From positions 1 through 43,210 of the forward strand of contig JALJPA010000012.1 of NCBI GenBank assembly GCA_022969215.1: a stretch of DNA of 43,210 nt, read 5' to 3'. This DNA is from Colwellia sp. (GTDB lineage Bacteria; Pseudomonadota; Gammaproteobacteria; Enterobacterales; Alteromonadaceae). Shown piece after piece: positions 14,771-25,420 of the stretch. Position 1 is the stretch's first letter; every line of letters begins with the position of its first letter. Position numbers and translations under genes: made by a program. The notes under the pieces were generated by a model. That model was not told the DNA's origin. It did no database searches and was given only the letters and a program-made list of their open reading frames with translations.

Positions 14771-17407
14771 TTGCGTTTTTTCAAAGTTACTTTAGCCATT
14801 TTATTGGTCATTGTTATTACCCTTAGTTCAGTATTTTATGCCCGTAGCTCTGTAGTTACTTCTTTAGTAAATGATTATTTAACGCAATATAACAGCGCAA
14901 TAAGCTGTATCGATTTTACCGTTAATGCAGACTTTGATCTGGTCATTGCTAAGTTATGTATTGATTCACCTTATGCTGATTTAGAGCTGATTGGTATTCT
15001 TATCGAGTGGCAGTTTGAGCCTAGCTACTTAACGGTAGATAAAGTAGTAGAGGCAATTTCATCGATAAAAATCACCTCGGTTGATGTACGCGCTAAAGCG
15101 GAAATTGCATTAACACCAAGTACAACTCAATCACCAACACAGCTTAATGAGTTACCCAAGAGTATAAGGCAGTTCATGCATGATATAGCTGATTATACTG
15201 TGCCTGTTGCTATAATTATTGACACTTTTAGTTACCAGCCATTTGTTGCTGATTCTGATATTGGTGCTGATGAGGAAAGACAAAGCTATAAAGGTAAGTT
15301 ATCAGCTACTACCGAGAAAATTTCTTTATCACTAACTAACGCTAAACAAGCACAACTATTATCGCTGGATTTGGCTCGAATGGGAGCAGATTTTACTGCC
15401 AATATAAGTACTGATTTAACCAAGTTAAGACAATTTATACAGCTTCATAAATCGGCTTTACCGCTAGTATTAGCTAAGAAATTAGTGAATGCAGAAAATG
15501 AAAATTGGTCCATTAAAGGAACTTATAGCAGCCAAATTGACTGGCATAAGAAAACCTTGAGCATGAAAAATACACTTAGCAATTTTTCTTTTCGTGATGA
15601 GCAAGGTCTTGCTCAATCAGGTCCTGTAGAAATAGATGCAACACTGGCTTGGCAGCTCAGCTTAGTGGATGAACACTTACACATCGTTTTTGCTAATAAC
15701 AGTGCCATTAAGCTGACAGTTGATCAGCAAAAGCTGACAGATTTTTTATCTGCGCAAGTGAACGATACACAACTAAAAGTACTAGTCGCAGACAATGCTA
15801 TGAATGTGGTCACTATTGCGCCTCTAAGTTCGGTAAAAATAGACTTTAACCAGCAAAGTATCATCAGCGATGGCATTACGCTGGTCAGTAGCAACTTAGC
15901 TGAGCCAGTAACGCTTTCATTGAATGATATAGCCCTTAATTATGTTGATGAAGCTACACTTGCTATTAACTTGCACAAAACAAAATTTTCCCTGACCGGA
16001 CAAGCAAAGGTTGGCCAATTACAGCTTTATAGTGAGCAACCAGTAAAGCTAAATATTGTTGGTGAAATTGAGCAGCAGAGTGACTTTTGGCAAGTGAAAA
16101 TTGCGCAAGAAACGGAAATTGAACTAACTCAGTTAAACTTAGCGGCAAGCCAGTTTCAACAAGAAAAATTTAAAGCCAAATCACAAGCCGAATTACAATT
16201 AAGAGTGAAATCATTAATTAGTCACTGGCAGGGCAGTGTGGCTATTGCTAAAAACGCGACTCAAAGTCAGGGCGGTAATTATGGCGGAGTGACGTTTGAT
16301 CTAGAAATTAACAACCAGCTAAAACAGTTCAATATTGCCAAAGTCATGCAAGTTAATGTTCTAGAGTTAAACAGTAAGCTTAGTGGCAGTATTGATAATA
16401 TAGCGATAAATGCCGAGGTGATTGTCGATCAGTTAGCCATAGCCTCGGTAAAATTAACCGGAGACTTACAACATCCAGAGCTAGAAGTGTCAGCGAATGA
16501 TATTTTTATCACCGATATATTAGCATTAAAGTTAAAACCACCGATTAAGTTGCAGCTTATTGATGGCACTTTCAGTTACCACTTATCCGCGCAGCTAAAA
16601 AATAGTGAAGAGCTAATGGCTAACCCCATAAAATTAACTCTATCGGTGCAAGATGTCACGGGTGAAATTGATGGCACTTGGCTACAAGAGCTTAATTGGC
16701 AGCAGGAATTTACCTTACAAAATGATCAAATAAAATCGCTAGTGGCAGATGTTAAAGGTAATACTAAAGCGGTACCTAACCTGACTATTGCTAAGGTAGA
16801 AACTGCCACGCCGATAACGGGTTTATCGACCAACACCTCGATTGATTTTTATCAAGGGAATCTAAGAGTTATTGCCAAAAATATTTACGGAAACTTGCTG
16901 GGCGGGCGCTTTGCTATTGCGGAAGCGCAATGGCCGTTCAGCAAAGGTTCAGCTGTTAATGTTAAATTAACTAACATAGATTTAGAAAAGCTGCTTGAAC
17001 TCGATAAAAAGCAAGGTATTGTCGTTACTGGTAAGGTTTCCGGGCTGTTGCCCATTTATTATGATGGCGAGCACTTACTGGTGAAAGAGGGCCGTTTATA
17101 CAATGTCAGTGATGGTCTTATTCAGATTTTTAATAACCCTGCGGTAGAAGAGTTAAAGGCCAGCAGTACTGAATTGAAATTAGCATTTAGTGCGCTAGAA
17201 AACTTGCACTATCATCATTTAACCTCGGAAATTTCAATGGCTGATGATGGTTATATGTTGCTAGTTACTGAAATTAAAGGCAGAAACCCTGATTTAGATA
17301 ATGAAGTAAATTTAAATTTAAATCTTAGCTATGACTTATTAGGTTTGCTAGAGTCATTCAATATCACCGAGCACTTTGAGAATAAATTAATCAAAGGCTT
17401 ACATTAG
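14771..17407 (+). CDS. ydbH: YdbH-family AsmA-like envelope protein
   Basis: A large (878-residue) single-pass inner-membrane protein with one N-terminal helix (about 5-27) and a long periplasmic beta-rich body, as in AsmA-like proteins thought to bridge the periplasm and move phospholipids to the outer membrane (YhdP, TamB, YdbH). The C-terminal block is the best match to YdbH: a segment with IDLEKLLELDKKQGIVVTG then KVSGLLPIYYDG then LLVKEGRLYNVSDG, followed by ALENLHYHHLTSEI and NLNLNLSYDLLGLLESF. The TTG start is supported by AAGGG at 14759-14763. In enterics ydbH is followed by ynbE and ydbL; here those partners are absent and a palindromic repeat fills the space to the convergent gene. 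Function is inferred from family. Confidence 0.85.
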   Translation: MRFFKVTLAILLVIVITLSSVFYARSSVVTSLVNDYLTQYNSAISCIDFTVNADFDLVIAKLCIDSPYADLELIGILIEWQFEPSYLTVDKVVEAISSIKITSVDVRAKAEIALTPSTTQSPTQLNELPKSIRQFMHDIADYTVPVAIIIDTFSYQPFVADSDIGADEERQSYKGKLSATTEKISLSLTNAKQAQLLSLDLARMGADFTANISTDLTKLRQFIQLHKSALPLVLAKKLVNAENENWSIKGTYSSQIDWHKKTLSMKNTLSNFSFRDEQGLAQSGPVEIDATLAWQLSLVDEHLHIVFANNSAIKLTVDQQKLTDFLSAQVNDTQLKVLVADNAMNVVTIAPLSSVKIDFNQQSIISDGITLVSSNLAEPVTLSLNDIALNYVDEATLAINLHKTKFSLTGQAKVGQLQLYSEQPVKLNIVGEIEQQSDFWQVKIAQETEIELTQLNLAASQFQQEKFKAKSQAELQLRVKSLISHWQGSVAIAKNATQSQGGNYGGVTFDLEINNQLKQFNIAKVMQVNVLELNSKLSGSIDNIAINAEVIVDQLAIASVKLTGDLQHPELEVSANDIFITDILALKLKPPIKLQLIDGTFSYHLSAQLKNSEELMANPIKLTLSVQDVTGEIDGTWLQELNWQQEFTLQNDQIKSLVADVKGNTKAVPNLTIAKVETATPITGLSTNTSIDFYQGNLRVIAKNIYGNLLGGRFAIAEAQWPFSKGSAVNVKLTNIDLEKLLELDKKQGIVVTGKVSGLLPIYYDGEHLLVKEGRLYNVSDGLIQIFNNPAVEELKASSTELKLAFSALENLHYHHLTSEISMADDGYMLLVTEIKGRNPDLDNEVNLNLNLSYDLLGLLESFNITEHFENKLIKGLH

Positions 17408-17411
17408 GGTT

Positions 17412-17568
17412 TGTTGATCTTTCGAGATTACTTTTACAGCAACATGTTTGATATTTAGGCAAGGCAGAGCATGTGAAGTGTAGCTGGCTACATGAACATA
17501 CGATAACGCCGTATAAATTTCAAACAAGTGCTGCCCTTTGGCTTAATTTAAACCCTAAAAGATCAGCA
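17412..17568 (+). repeat. Palindromic interspersed repeat, copy A
   Basis: Bounded by imperfect inverted ends TGTTGATCTTT (17412-17422) and AAAGATCAGCA (17558-17568). Conserved internal blocks are AGGCAAGGCAGAGC (17457-17470) and GATAACGCCGTATAAATTT (17502-17520); between them is a hairpin TGTAG/CTACA (17479-17492). It fills the gap between two convergent genes, starting 5 bases after one stop codon and ending 5 bases before the other. It is the counterpart of copy B at 4479-4664. Confidence 0.8.
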
Positions 17569-17572
17569 GGCC

Positions 17573-18637
17573 TTAGCTAAGCAGTGCTTGTTCGGTTTTA
17601 TCATCCAACTCATCTTCATCACTCAGCATCACAGCTAACCAACGCCCTTCAGGTGAGCTTTCCAAACCTATCTTTAATATCATGGTCAGTGGCACACTTA
17701 ATAACATACCGACAGTGCCTAATAACCAGCCCCAAAATATCAGTGATAAAAAAACCACTAAGGTCGATAAACCTAAACCTTTACCTAGATATCTAGGTTC
17801 AATAATATTGCCCATCACCATATTAATGAAAACAAAGCCTAAACCTATTGCACCAGCGTCACCAATACCTAATTGTAGAATAGCTAAAGTCATCGGCGGT
17901 ACTGAGGCGATAATAGAGCCAATGTTAGGAATATAATTAAGTAAGAAGGCCAATACACCCCAGAGTAAAAAGAAGTCTAAACCAAAGGCCCATAACATCA
18001 GCGAAACAATACAACCGGTGGCAATACTGACCAAAGTTTTAATGGCAATGTAATGATTTACCGACGATATAAACCGCTCAATTTGTTGCAAACGCATTTG
18101 AGGATCATCCAAAGCTAAATGCAGCTTATGCGGAAAAGATGATGATTCAAACAAAATAAACACCACAGTTAAAACAATCAAAAATAAATTGGCCATCACT
18201 GAGCCAAAACTTGATAGCATTTCAGCCGCTAAGCCCATGGCTGCAGCGGGATCAAAGTAGTCGGTTACGATAGAGGTAGAAAGTTGAATATCGTGTTCGG
18301 CAAAAAAGTCCGTTAACCAAACAAATTGTTGTTTAAGCTGCACTCGGTATTGAGGAATATACTGTGAAAGTTCATTTAACGAACTGCCCACTAAGCCCGT
18401 TAAAAAAACAGCCATAGTGACAATAATGGCGATAACAAATATTATCGAGATTGCTTTCGGTATTTTGAATTCACTGGCTTTTTTGATTAGGGGGTTACAG
18501 ATGATAGCGATAAAGACTGACAGTAAAAACGGTACTAATATATTCGCTGCAGTTTTAATACCGGCAAAAATGATAAAAATAGCGGCTACCGTGACAAAGG
18601 CTTTTACGATAGAGCTATGATTTGAACTTGAAACCAT
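17573..18637 (-). CDS. AI-2E/PerM family transporter
   Basis: Inner-membrane permease of the AI-2E transporter family (YdiK, PerM, TqsA relatives). Members are credited with autoinducer-2 export, ion antiport or general permease roles; the substrate here is unknown. The 354 residues show paired N-terminal helices, a periplasmic segment around 85-145, and the conserved C-terminal block FLLNYIPNIGSIIASVPP (about 232-249) with NIIEPRYLGKGLGLSTLVV (about 281-299), which define the family. AGGA lies about 10 bases upstream of the ATG. It converges with the YdbH-like gene across repeat copy A. Confidence 0.92.
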   Translation of the reverse strand: MVSSSNHSSIVKAFVTVAAIFIIFAGIKTAANILVPFLLSVFIAIICNPLIKKASEFKIPKAISIIFVIAIIVTMAVFLTGLVGSSLNELSQYIPQYRVQLKQQFVWLTDFFAEHDIQLSTSIVTDYFDPAAAMGLAAEMLSSFGSVMANLFLIVLTVVFILFESSSFPHKLHLALDDPQMRLQQIERFISSVNHYIAIKTLVSIATGCIVSLMLWAFGLDFFLLWGVLAFLLNYIPNIGSIIASVPPMTLAILQLGIGDAGAIGLGFVFINMVMGNIIEPRYLGKGLGLSTLVVFLSLIFWGWLLGTVGMLLSVPLTMILKIGLESSPEGRWLAVMLSDEDELDDKTEQALLS

Positions 18638-18787
18638 GAAAATTAATCCTTATATTTTTATGATTTCAATATACCTTAAATACTTTAGTTACACTAGCTT
18701 AGCTATGTTTAAGCGCAAGTTATCAACTGGTTATTCTCCAGAGCCTGTAGGGTTAAAAATTATAACCGCTATAGCCTATATGCGAGT

Positions 18788-18819
18788 ATAACGACCCTAG
18801 CGATAAGCAGGGTCGTTAT
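18788..18819. terminator. Strong hairpin downstream of ybbP
   Basis: ATAACGACCCT (18788-18798) and AGGGTCGTTAT (18809-18819) form a perfect 11-bp stem with a 10-base loop, 7 bases beyond the ybbP stop. No long U-run follows, but position and stability support a terminator or mRNA end stabiliser. Confidence 0.7.
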
Positions 18820-18825
18820 CTGTGT

Positions 18826-21336
18826 TTAACCAAGCTTCCTTAACAAGCCTTGGGTATTTTGTCGCATGGTATTAGCCACCATAAAATAACCAATGCTTGA
18901 AACAAATAATGCACCACTTACCGGCCCTAACAACCATATATAAGGATGAAGGCGCCCTGCTATATCAAAGAGTTGCTGTTGAATAACCAATAAAGCAACG
19001 TCACTCACTATTGCGGCAACTAAGCCGGCAATGCCTCCCAACAACATAAACTCATAAAGTGTTGCCAACTTAATCAAACGACCTTTAGCCCCCAGTGTAC
19101 GTAAAATCACTACTTCTTGCATGCGCTCAGCCAAGCTTGCTTGAACCTGAGAAACAAGTACTAAAGCACCACTGACGAGGACAATAGATAAAACAAAACC
19201 AATCGCTAAGGATACTTGCGCAATAATGGATTGCGCCTGTTCAATTTGGGCCTTGATATCTATCATACTTATTGTTGGGTATCGTTGTAATAACTGGCTG
19301 ATACCTTTGGTATCGCGGTCATGTAATTTCGCAGCACTAAAATAGGTTACCGGTACTTTTCCGGCCATATTAGGGCTTAAAATCATAACGAAATTGGGTT
19401 TGAGACTACCCCAATCAACTTTCCTGAAACTTGTGACTTTAGCGTCTATTGGTTGTTCATTGACCAAAAGTGTAATGATATCGCCAATTTTTAAACCAAG
19501 AGTTTCTTGCCAACCATCAAAAACGGATACTTCAATATCATCACCAGTACCTCCATCAGAAAACCATTCTCCTTCTGTTATTTCATTCCCTTCAGGCAAA
19601 GACGTTAACCAAGTTAAATTAGGCTCCCTACTGACCCCTTCTCTGGCATTTTCATCTTTTTCTTCACCCTCTTGTTTAGACACTCGACGAGCGAATTCTT
19701 CGCCATTAACAGCATCAACACGGCCACTAAATACGGGATAAAAGTCTTCATGGGCAATGTTGTTGTCCTTAAAGAATTTTTTGATTGGCGTCACTTCTTC
19801 TTTAGCGATATTGATGATGAACATATTAGGCGCATCTGCAGGTACTTGCATTTGCCAGTCTGAAATGATGTCGTTTTTTAAGACCACCAAAAATAGCATT
19901 AACTTAATCGCTAAGGCGAAACTGATCAGTTGTATGGCATTGGCATTGGCTCTTTTTTGTAAGGTGGCTAATGCTAATGACCAACTAGAGCCTGGGCTAA
20001 GTCCGAGCTTACGCCCTGCCGCAAATAATAATCGTGATAAAGCAAATAAAACCGCAATCACAACTAAAGTCGAAGCAAATAAAATTAAGGTAGTAACAAT
20101 CTCACCACTAAATAGCCACATCAAGACAAAAATAGTTAGCATTGAAAGGCCAATATGAATTCGGCTTATTGCTAAAGTATCACCTAAGTTGCGGCGCAAT
20201 ACTCGAAGCGGCGGAATATCAAATAAATCTAACAACGGTTTGAGTGAAAACATCAATGCGCAAACAAGACCGATAAAAGCAGATAATAACCAAGGGCGTA
20301 CACCCGCTTGCGGCAATTCGGTGCCCATAAAGGTAGCCAAATAATCAGCGCCTATGGTTTGCAAGACAAAGCCTAGCGCTAAACCGGCAACGATTGAAAA
20401 AGTTGTCACCAAACTAAGGTGTAAAAGAAAAATATTGCGGATTACTTTACGACTACCACCCAGTGTTTTCATCATGGCAACGGGGTCGTACTGTCGCTCA
20501 CAATAGCGCTTAGCTGACACAGCCATAGCAACCGCTGCTAGCATTATGCCAAATAAACCGGCCAATAATAGAAAGCGTTCGGCACGGTCTAAGTTATTGC
20601 CCAGTGGTGATTGTCTATCTTTAAGACCTTGCCAGTTTTGGTTACTTTTAAGCTGAGGTTTGAGCCAAGCATAATAATCACTTAACTCTTGCTCATTACC
20701 AGCAAAAAGTAGACGGTGAAATACTCGACTACCGGGTTGAACGGCTTGAGTGGTCTCAATATCGGCATAATTTAACAGCACTCGCTTATTACCCGATAAC
20801 GAGAAAAATGGCGCATCAGGTTCTTTTACTAACACTTTAGTGACGTTAAACTTACCGGCACCCAACTCAACCTTATCGCCAACGTTTACCTTAAGAGTAT
20901 AAAACAAGCCTTCACTAAGCCAAACTGAGCCGGCCTTAGGACCCGTTTCAACCTCATAAGCTTTGCTGGTAAGATTATCCTTGATGGTGATTTTTCCGCG
21001 CAGAGGGTAAGCAGCAGTGGTCGCTTTAACCGAGCCTAAAACTAATTCATCATTGGCAAAGAGCATGGAATCAAAATAAAGCATTTGTGCCGTAGCCAGA
21101 CCAAATTGACTTGCTTGCTTGAGCAACTGAGGCTCAAAAGCATGATTACTTGATAAGCGGCGATCGCTGGCAATAAAGTCACTACTTTTGTGCGCGATAT
21201 TTAGACTGATTCGCTCGGTAATTGCAGATAAACTAAATACGGTGAGCACAGCCAGAGCAATGGCAGCAAAGATAATGGTTAATTCACCACGTCTAAATTC
21301 TCGAGAGAATAGCTTAAAAGCCAGTTTAACCCACAT
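18826..21336 (-). CDS. ybbP: ABC transporter permease, FtsX-like, YbbP family
   Basis: Large membrane partner of the YbbA ATPase, a type VII-like ABC system of the MacB/LolE superfamily that couples ATP use to work on the periplasmic side rather than classical transport. With the start at 21336 the protein has 836 residues; this start is preferred because MWVKLAFKLFSREFRRGELT is the family N-terminus and GGGGAG precedes it at good spacing. It overlaps ybbA by 11 bases. Two FtsX-type membrane blocks are visible (about 250-420 and 710-830) with large periplasmic domains between, including an E/K-rich insert near 555-575. In E. coli this system neighbours tesA, as here. The substrate is not established. 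Confidence 0.9.
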   Translation of the reverse strand: MWVKLAFKLFSREFRRGELTIIFAAIALAVLTVFSLSAITERISLNIAHKSSDFIASDRRLSSNHAFEPQLLKQASQFGLATAQMLYFDSMLFANDELVLGSVKATTAAYPLRGKITIKDNLTSKAYEVETGPKAGSVWLSEGLFYTLKVNVGDKVELGAGKFNVTKVLVKEPDAPFFSLSGNKRVLLNYADIETTQAVQPGSRVFHRLLFAGNEQELSDYYAWLKPQLKSNQNWQGLKDRQSPLGNNLDRAERFLLLAGLFGIMLAAVAMAVSAKRYCERQYDPVAMMKTLGGSRKVIRNIFLLHLSLVTTFSIVAGLALGFVLQTIGADYLATFMGTELPQAGVRPWLLSAFIGLVCALMFSLKPLLDLFDIPPLRVLRRNLGDTLAISRIHIGLSMLTIFVLMWLFSGEIVTTLILFASTLVVIAVLFALSRLLFAAGRKLGLSPGSSWSLALATLQKRANANAIQLISFALAIKLMLFLVVLKNDIISDWQMQVPADAPNMFIINIAKEEVTPIKKFFKDNNIAHEDFYPVFSGRVDAVNGEEFARRVSKQEGEEKDENAREGVSREPNLTWLTSLPEGNEITEGEWFSDGGTGDDIEVSVFDGWQETLGLKIGDIITLLVNEQPIDAKVTSFRKVDWGSLKPNFVMILSPNMAGKVPVTYFSAAKLHDRDTKGISQLLQRYPTISMIDIKAQIEQAQSIIAQVSLAIGFVLSIVLVSGALVLVSQVQASLAERMQEVVILRTLGAKGRLIKLATLYEFMLLGGIAGLVAAIVSDVALLVIQQQLFDIAGRLHPYIWLLGPVSGALFVSSIGYFMVANTMRQNTQGLLRKLG

Positions 21337-22039
21337 TGGCAGCTCCCCCTTCACTGATTTTTTCCAGTTGTCCGCCTTCAATATGTATAATGCGCTGGCA
21401 TTTTTTTGCTAATTGTTCATCATGTGTTACGAGTACCAATGTAGTACCGTTTTGCTTATTTAAGTCAAAGAGTAGTGTTTCAATCAGATGACCATTTTTA
21501 CTGTCAAGATTCGCTGAAGGCTCATCAGCAAAAAGTATCTTAGGCGAGCCAATAAATGCTCTAGCAATAGCTACTCTTTGTTGCTCACCGCCGGATAATT
21601 GTGAAGGGTAATGTCCAAGACGATGTGAAAGCCCTACTTTGTCCAATAATTCAACCGCTTGTGCTTTAGCATCATGGTCACCAGCCAGCTCTGCTGGTAA
21701 CATGACATTTTCAAGAGCGGTTAAGCTTTGCACCAACATAAATGATTGAAAGACAAAACCTATTTTTTCTGCCCGTAACTGAGCACGTGCTTCTTCATCG
21801 AGTGTACTTAAGGCATCACCGTCGAGATGAACCTCACCTTGACTTGCTACATCTAATCCAGCCAATAAACTCAGCAAGGTAGATTTACCCGAGCCCGAAG
21901 CACCGACAATCGCGACAGACTCTCCTGACTTGACAGAAAAGTTTATATCGCTAAGGATAGTGAGGCTGCCTTCAAGTGTGTTAACACGCTGAGTAAGACC
22001 TGACACTTGAATAACATTTAACTGAGAAAGTACTGACAT
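21326..22039 (-). CDS. ybbA: ABC transporter ATP-binding protein, YbbA family
   Basis: Cytoplasmic ATPase of 237 residues. Walker A GASGSGKSTLL (about 51-61), Q-loop FVFQSFMLVQSL, signature LSGGEQQRVAIARAF (about 149-163), Walker B ILFADEPSANLD, and switch His in LVTHDE are all intact, so it should be active. It drives the overlapping ybbP permease. TAGGA lies upstream of the ATG on the minus strand. Its ATG shares two bases with the divergent tesA ATG (CATG at 22037-22040). Confidence 0.95.
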   Translation of the reverse strand: MSVLSQLNVIQVSGLTQRVNTLEGSLTILSDINFSVKSGESVAIVGASGSGKSTLLSLLAGLDVASQGEVHLDGDALSTLDEEARAQLRAEKIGFVFQSFMLVQSLTALENVMLPAELAGDHDAKAQAVELLDKVGLSHRLGHYPSQLSGGEQQRVAIARAFIGSPKILFADEPSANLDSKNGHLIETLLFDLNKQNGTTLVLVTHDEQLAKKCQRIIHIEGGQLEKISEGGAANVG

Positions 22040-22658
22040 GACACGCTGTTTCCTAAAATCTATTATTATCTTAATTTTGACAAACTTATCATTTACAAGC
22101 CATGCAAATGATAAAATTTTACTTATTGGTGACAGCTTAAGCGCTGGCTATGGCCTTGAGCAAGCACAAGCATGGGTTCATTTGTTACAAAATAAATATA
22201 TAGAAAAAAACAAGCCCATCACAGTAATTAATACCGCTATAAGTGGTCAAACGACCGATAACGCCTTGTTGAAAATTGATGCTTGGCTTAAAACACATCA
22301 ACCGAGTCATGTGTTGATTGAACTAGGTGGTAATGATGGTATTAGAGGCTTTCCAGTGAAATTGTTGCAGAAACATTTAAGCCAGCTGGTCACCATAAGT
22401 CAACAACATGGTGCTAAGGTAGCCCTAATGGAAATTCATATTCCGCCTAACTTAGGACCAAGATATCGTCAAATGTTTACTGACAGTTATAGTAAGGTTG
22501 CCAAACAAACAGGCGCTTACCTTATGCCCTACTTTATGAGTGACATAGCTGTTGATACTTCGTTAATGCTTAATGATAACTTACATCCTAATGCCAAAGC
22601 ACAGCCTATAATCCGTGATTTTATGTACAGTGAAATTAATAAATGGTTAGCAGACTAA
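22038..22658 (+). CDS. tesA: Periplasmic SGNH acyl-CoA thioesterase/lysophospholipase
   Basis: Secreted multifunctional esterase of the TesA (thioesterase I, protease I, lysophospholipase L1) family. A signal peptide covers residues 1-23, cleaved after SHA. The SGNH blocks are present: GDSLSAGYG with the catalytic Ser (about 32), ELGGNDG, and DNLHPNAKA with the catalytic Asp-His pair near the C-terminus. The 206 residues match the family. Its ATG overlaps the divergent ybbA ATG, so its promoter must lie inside ybbA. The tesA-ybbA-ybbP arrangement is widely conserved. A terminator follows at 22695. Confidence 0.95.
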   Translation: MTRCFLKSIIILILTNLSFTSHANDKILLIGDSLSAGYGLEQAQAWVHLLQNKYIEKNKPITVINTAISGQTTDNALLKIDAWLKTHQPSHVLIELGGNDGIRGFPVKLLQKHLSQLVTISQQHGAKVALMEIHIPPNLGPRYRQMFTDSYSKVAKQTGAYLMPYFMSDIAVDTSLMLNDNLHPNAKAQPIIRDFMYSEINKWLAD

Positions 22659-22694
22659 AGTAAGCATACAAACTAAAGTAACCACCCCTAAGCA

Positions 22695-22732
22695 AGTGAG
22701 TAGAATGGCAAGCAACTCACTCAGTATTTTTT
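22695..22732 (+). terminator. Rho-independent terminator of tesA
   Basis: AGTGAGT (22695-22701) pairs with ACTCACT (22715-22721), followed closely by a T6 run at 22727-22732. Confidence 0.8.
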
Positions 22733-22754
22733 AAAACTTGATGCTCATCAAAAC

Positions 22755-23019
22755 TTATACCAATTCCAATAAGTTTCTTCCCACTCAGCGAGAGTTAAAA
22801 GTCTTAGAGGCAAGGCATTGATTATAGATAATGGTTATTCCCTTATCAAAAACAATAACGCCGTATATAAGCCTTTTAAACTCGCCCTTCGGGAGCTTTC
22901 CAGCGATTCGATAACAGCACAGAATTTCTTTCATATAGAGTGACTATATGCAAAAAAATCCTATTTATTCTCAAACCGCTGGCAAGCTCTGAGTGGAAAC
23001 TAATTTAATGGAACTGGTA

Positions 23020-23022
<3 letters not shown>
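22755..23022. repeat. Full-length TATACCAATTCC-family palindromic element, copy C
   Basis: Ends are TTATACCAATTCC (22755-22767) and GGAACTGGTATTAG (23010-23023), an imperfect terminal inverted repeat. Inside are a GGCAAGGC block (about 22809), a variable hairpin GATAA/TTATC (22827-22847), ATAACGCCGTATA, a CATATAG/CTATATG hairpin (about 22932-22949), and CTCAAACCGCTGGCAAG. The right end supplies the thiC stop codon (TAA, minus strand, 23020-23022). Copies D (2834) and E (40461) are partial. No transposase is encoded, so this is MITE-like. Confidence 0.75.
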
Positions 23023-25100
<2,078 letters not shown>

Positions 25101-25154
25101 AGAGGCAAAAAGAGGTTGGAAAAATTAAGGTTACAGGACTTAATCACTCTCTCT

Positions 25155-25235
25155 TGTTTCCTACGCAGATATTAATCTGATCAGGTTTTACGGATCCCGC
25201 TTTCGCGATCTCAGCCTTTGGCACTCCGACAAGTG
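25155..25235 (-). ncRNA. TPP riboswitch (THI element) upstream of thiC
   Basis: On the minus strand the leader reads CGGAGTGCC, then GGCTGAGATC, then a GCGAAAGC hairpin, then ACCTGATCAGATTAATATC, then TGCGTAGGAAAC. The CTGAGA and ACCTGATC...TAAT...GCGTAGGAA elements in this order and spacing define the thiamine pyrophosphate aptamer. It lies about 160 bases before the thiC ATG, as expected for feedback control by TPP. A spurious 80-codon frame runs through it. Confidence 0.95.
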
Positions 25236-25277
25236 TGCGCTTACCAATATTCTTAAAAACTAGGTAAGCGCGGCTAG

Positions 25278-25307
25278 ATTCTAACGTGAGCTTAGCGGAT
25301 AGTGCAA
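25278..25307 (-). promoter_or_regulatory. Probable sigma-70 promoter of thiC
   Basis: On the minus strand TTGCAC (25302-25307) is followed after 18 bases by TAGAAT (25278-25283). Transcription would start near 25271, about 40 bases before the TPP aptamer. Confidence 0.6.
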
Positions 25308-25420
25308 GCGCTAAAATAATAAACACTACAAAGCAGACCACTGACAAAGCAGAGTAAAAATAACCATTGCCAATATGAGTGAGCAAGGTAATATGAGCAA
25401 AAATTTACGATGAAGCCCTT

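Noticed and set aside
19394-20158. Plus-strand frames within ybbP
   Set aside because: Overlapping antisense frames without ribosome sites; the minus-strand permease is well supported.
25144-25386. Minus-strand 80-codon frame with an apparent membrane helix upstream of thiC
   Set aside because: It starts with TTG without a ribosome site, contains the likely thiC promoter, and its second half is the TPP riboswitch.
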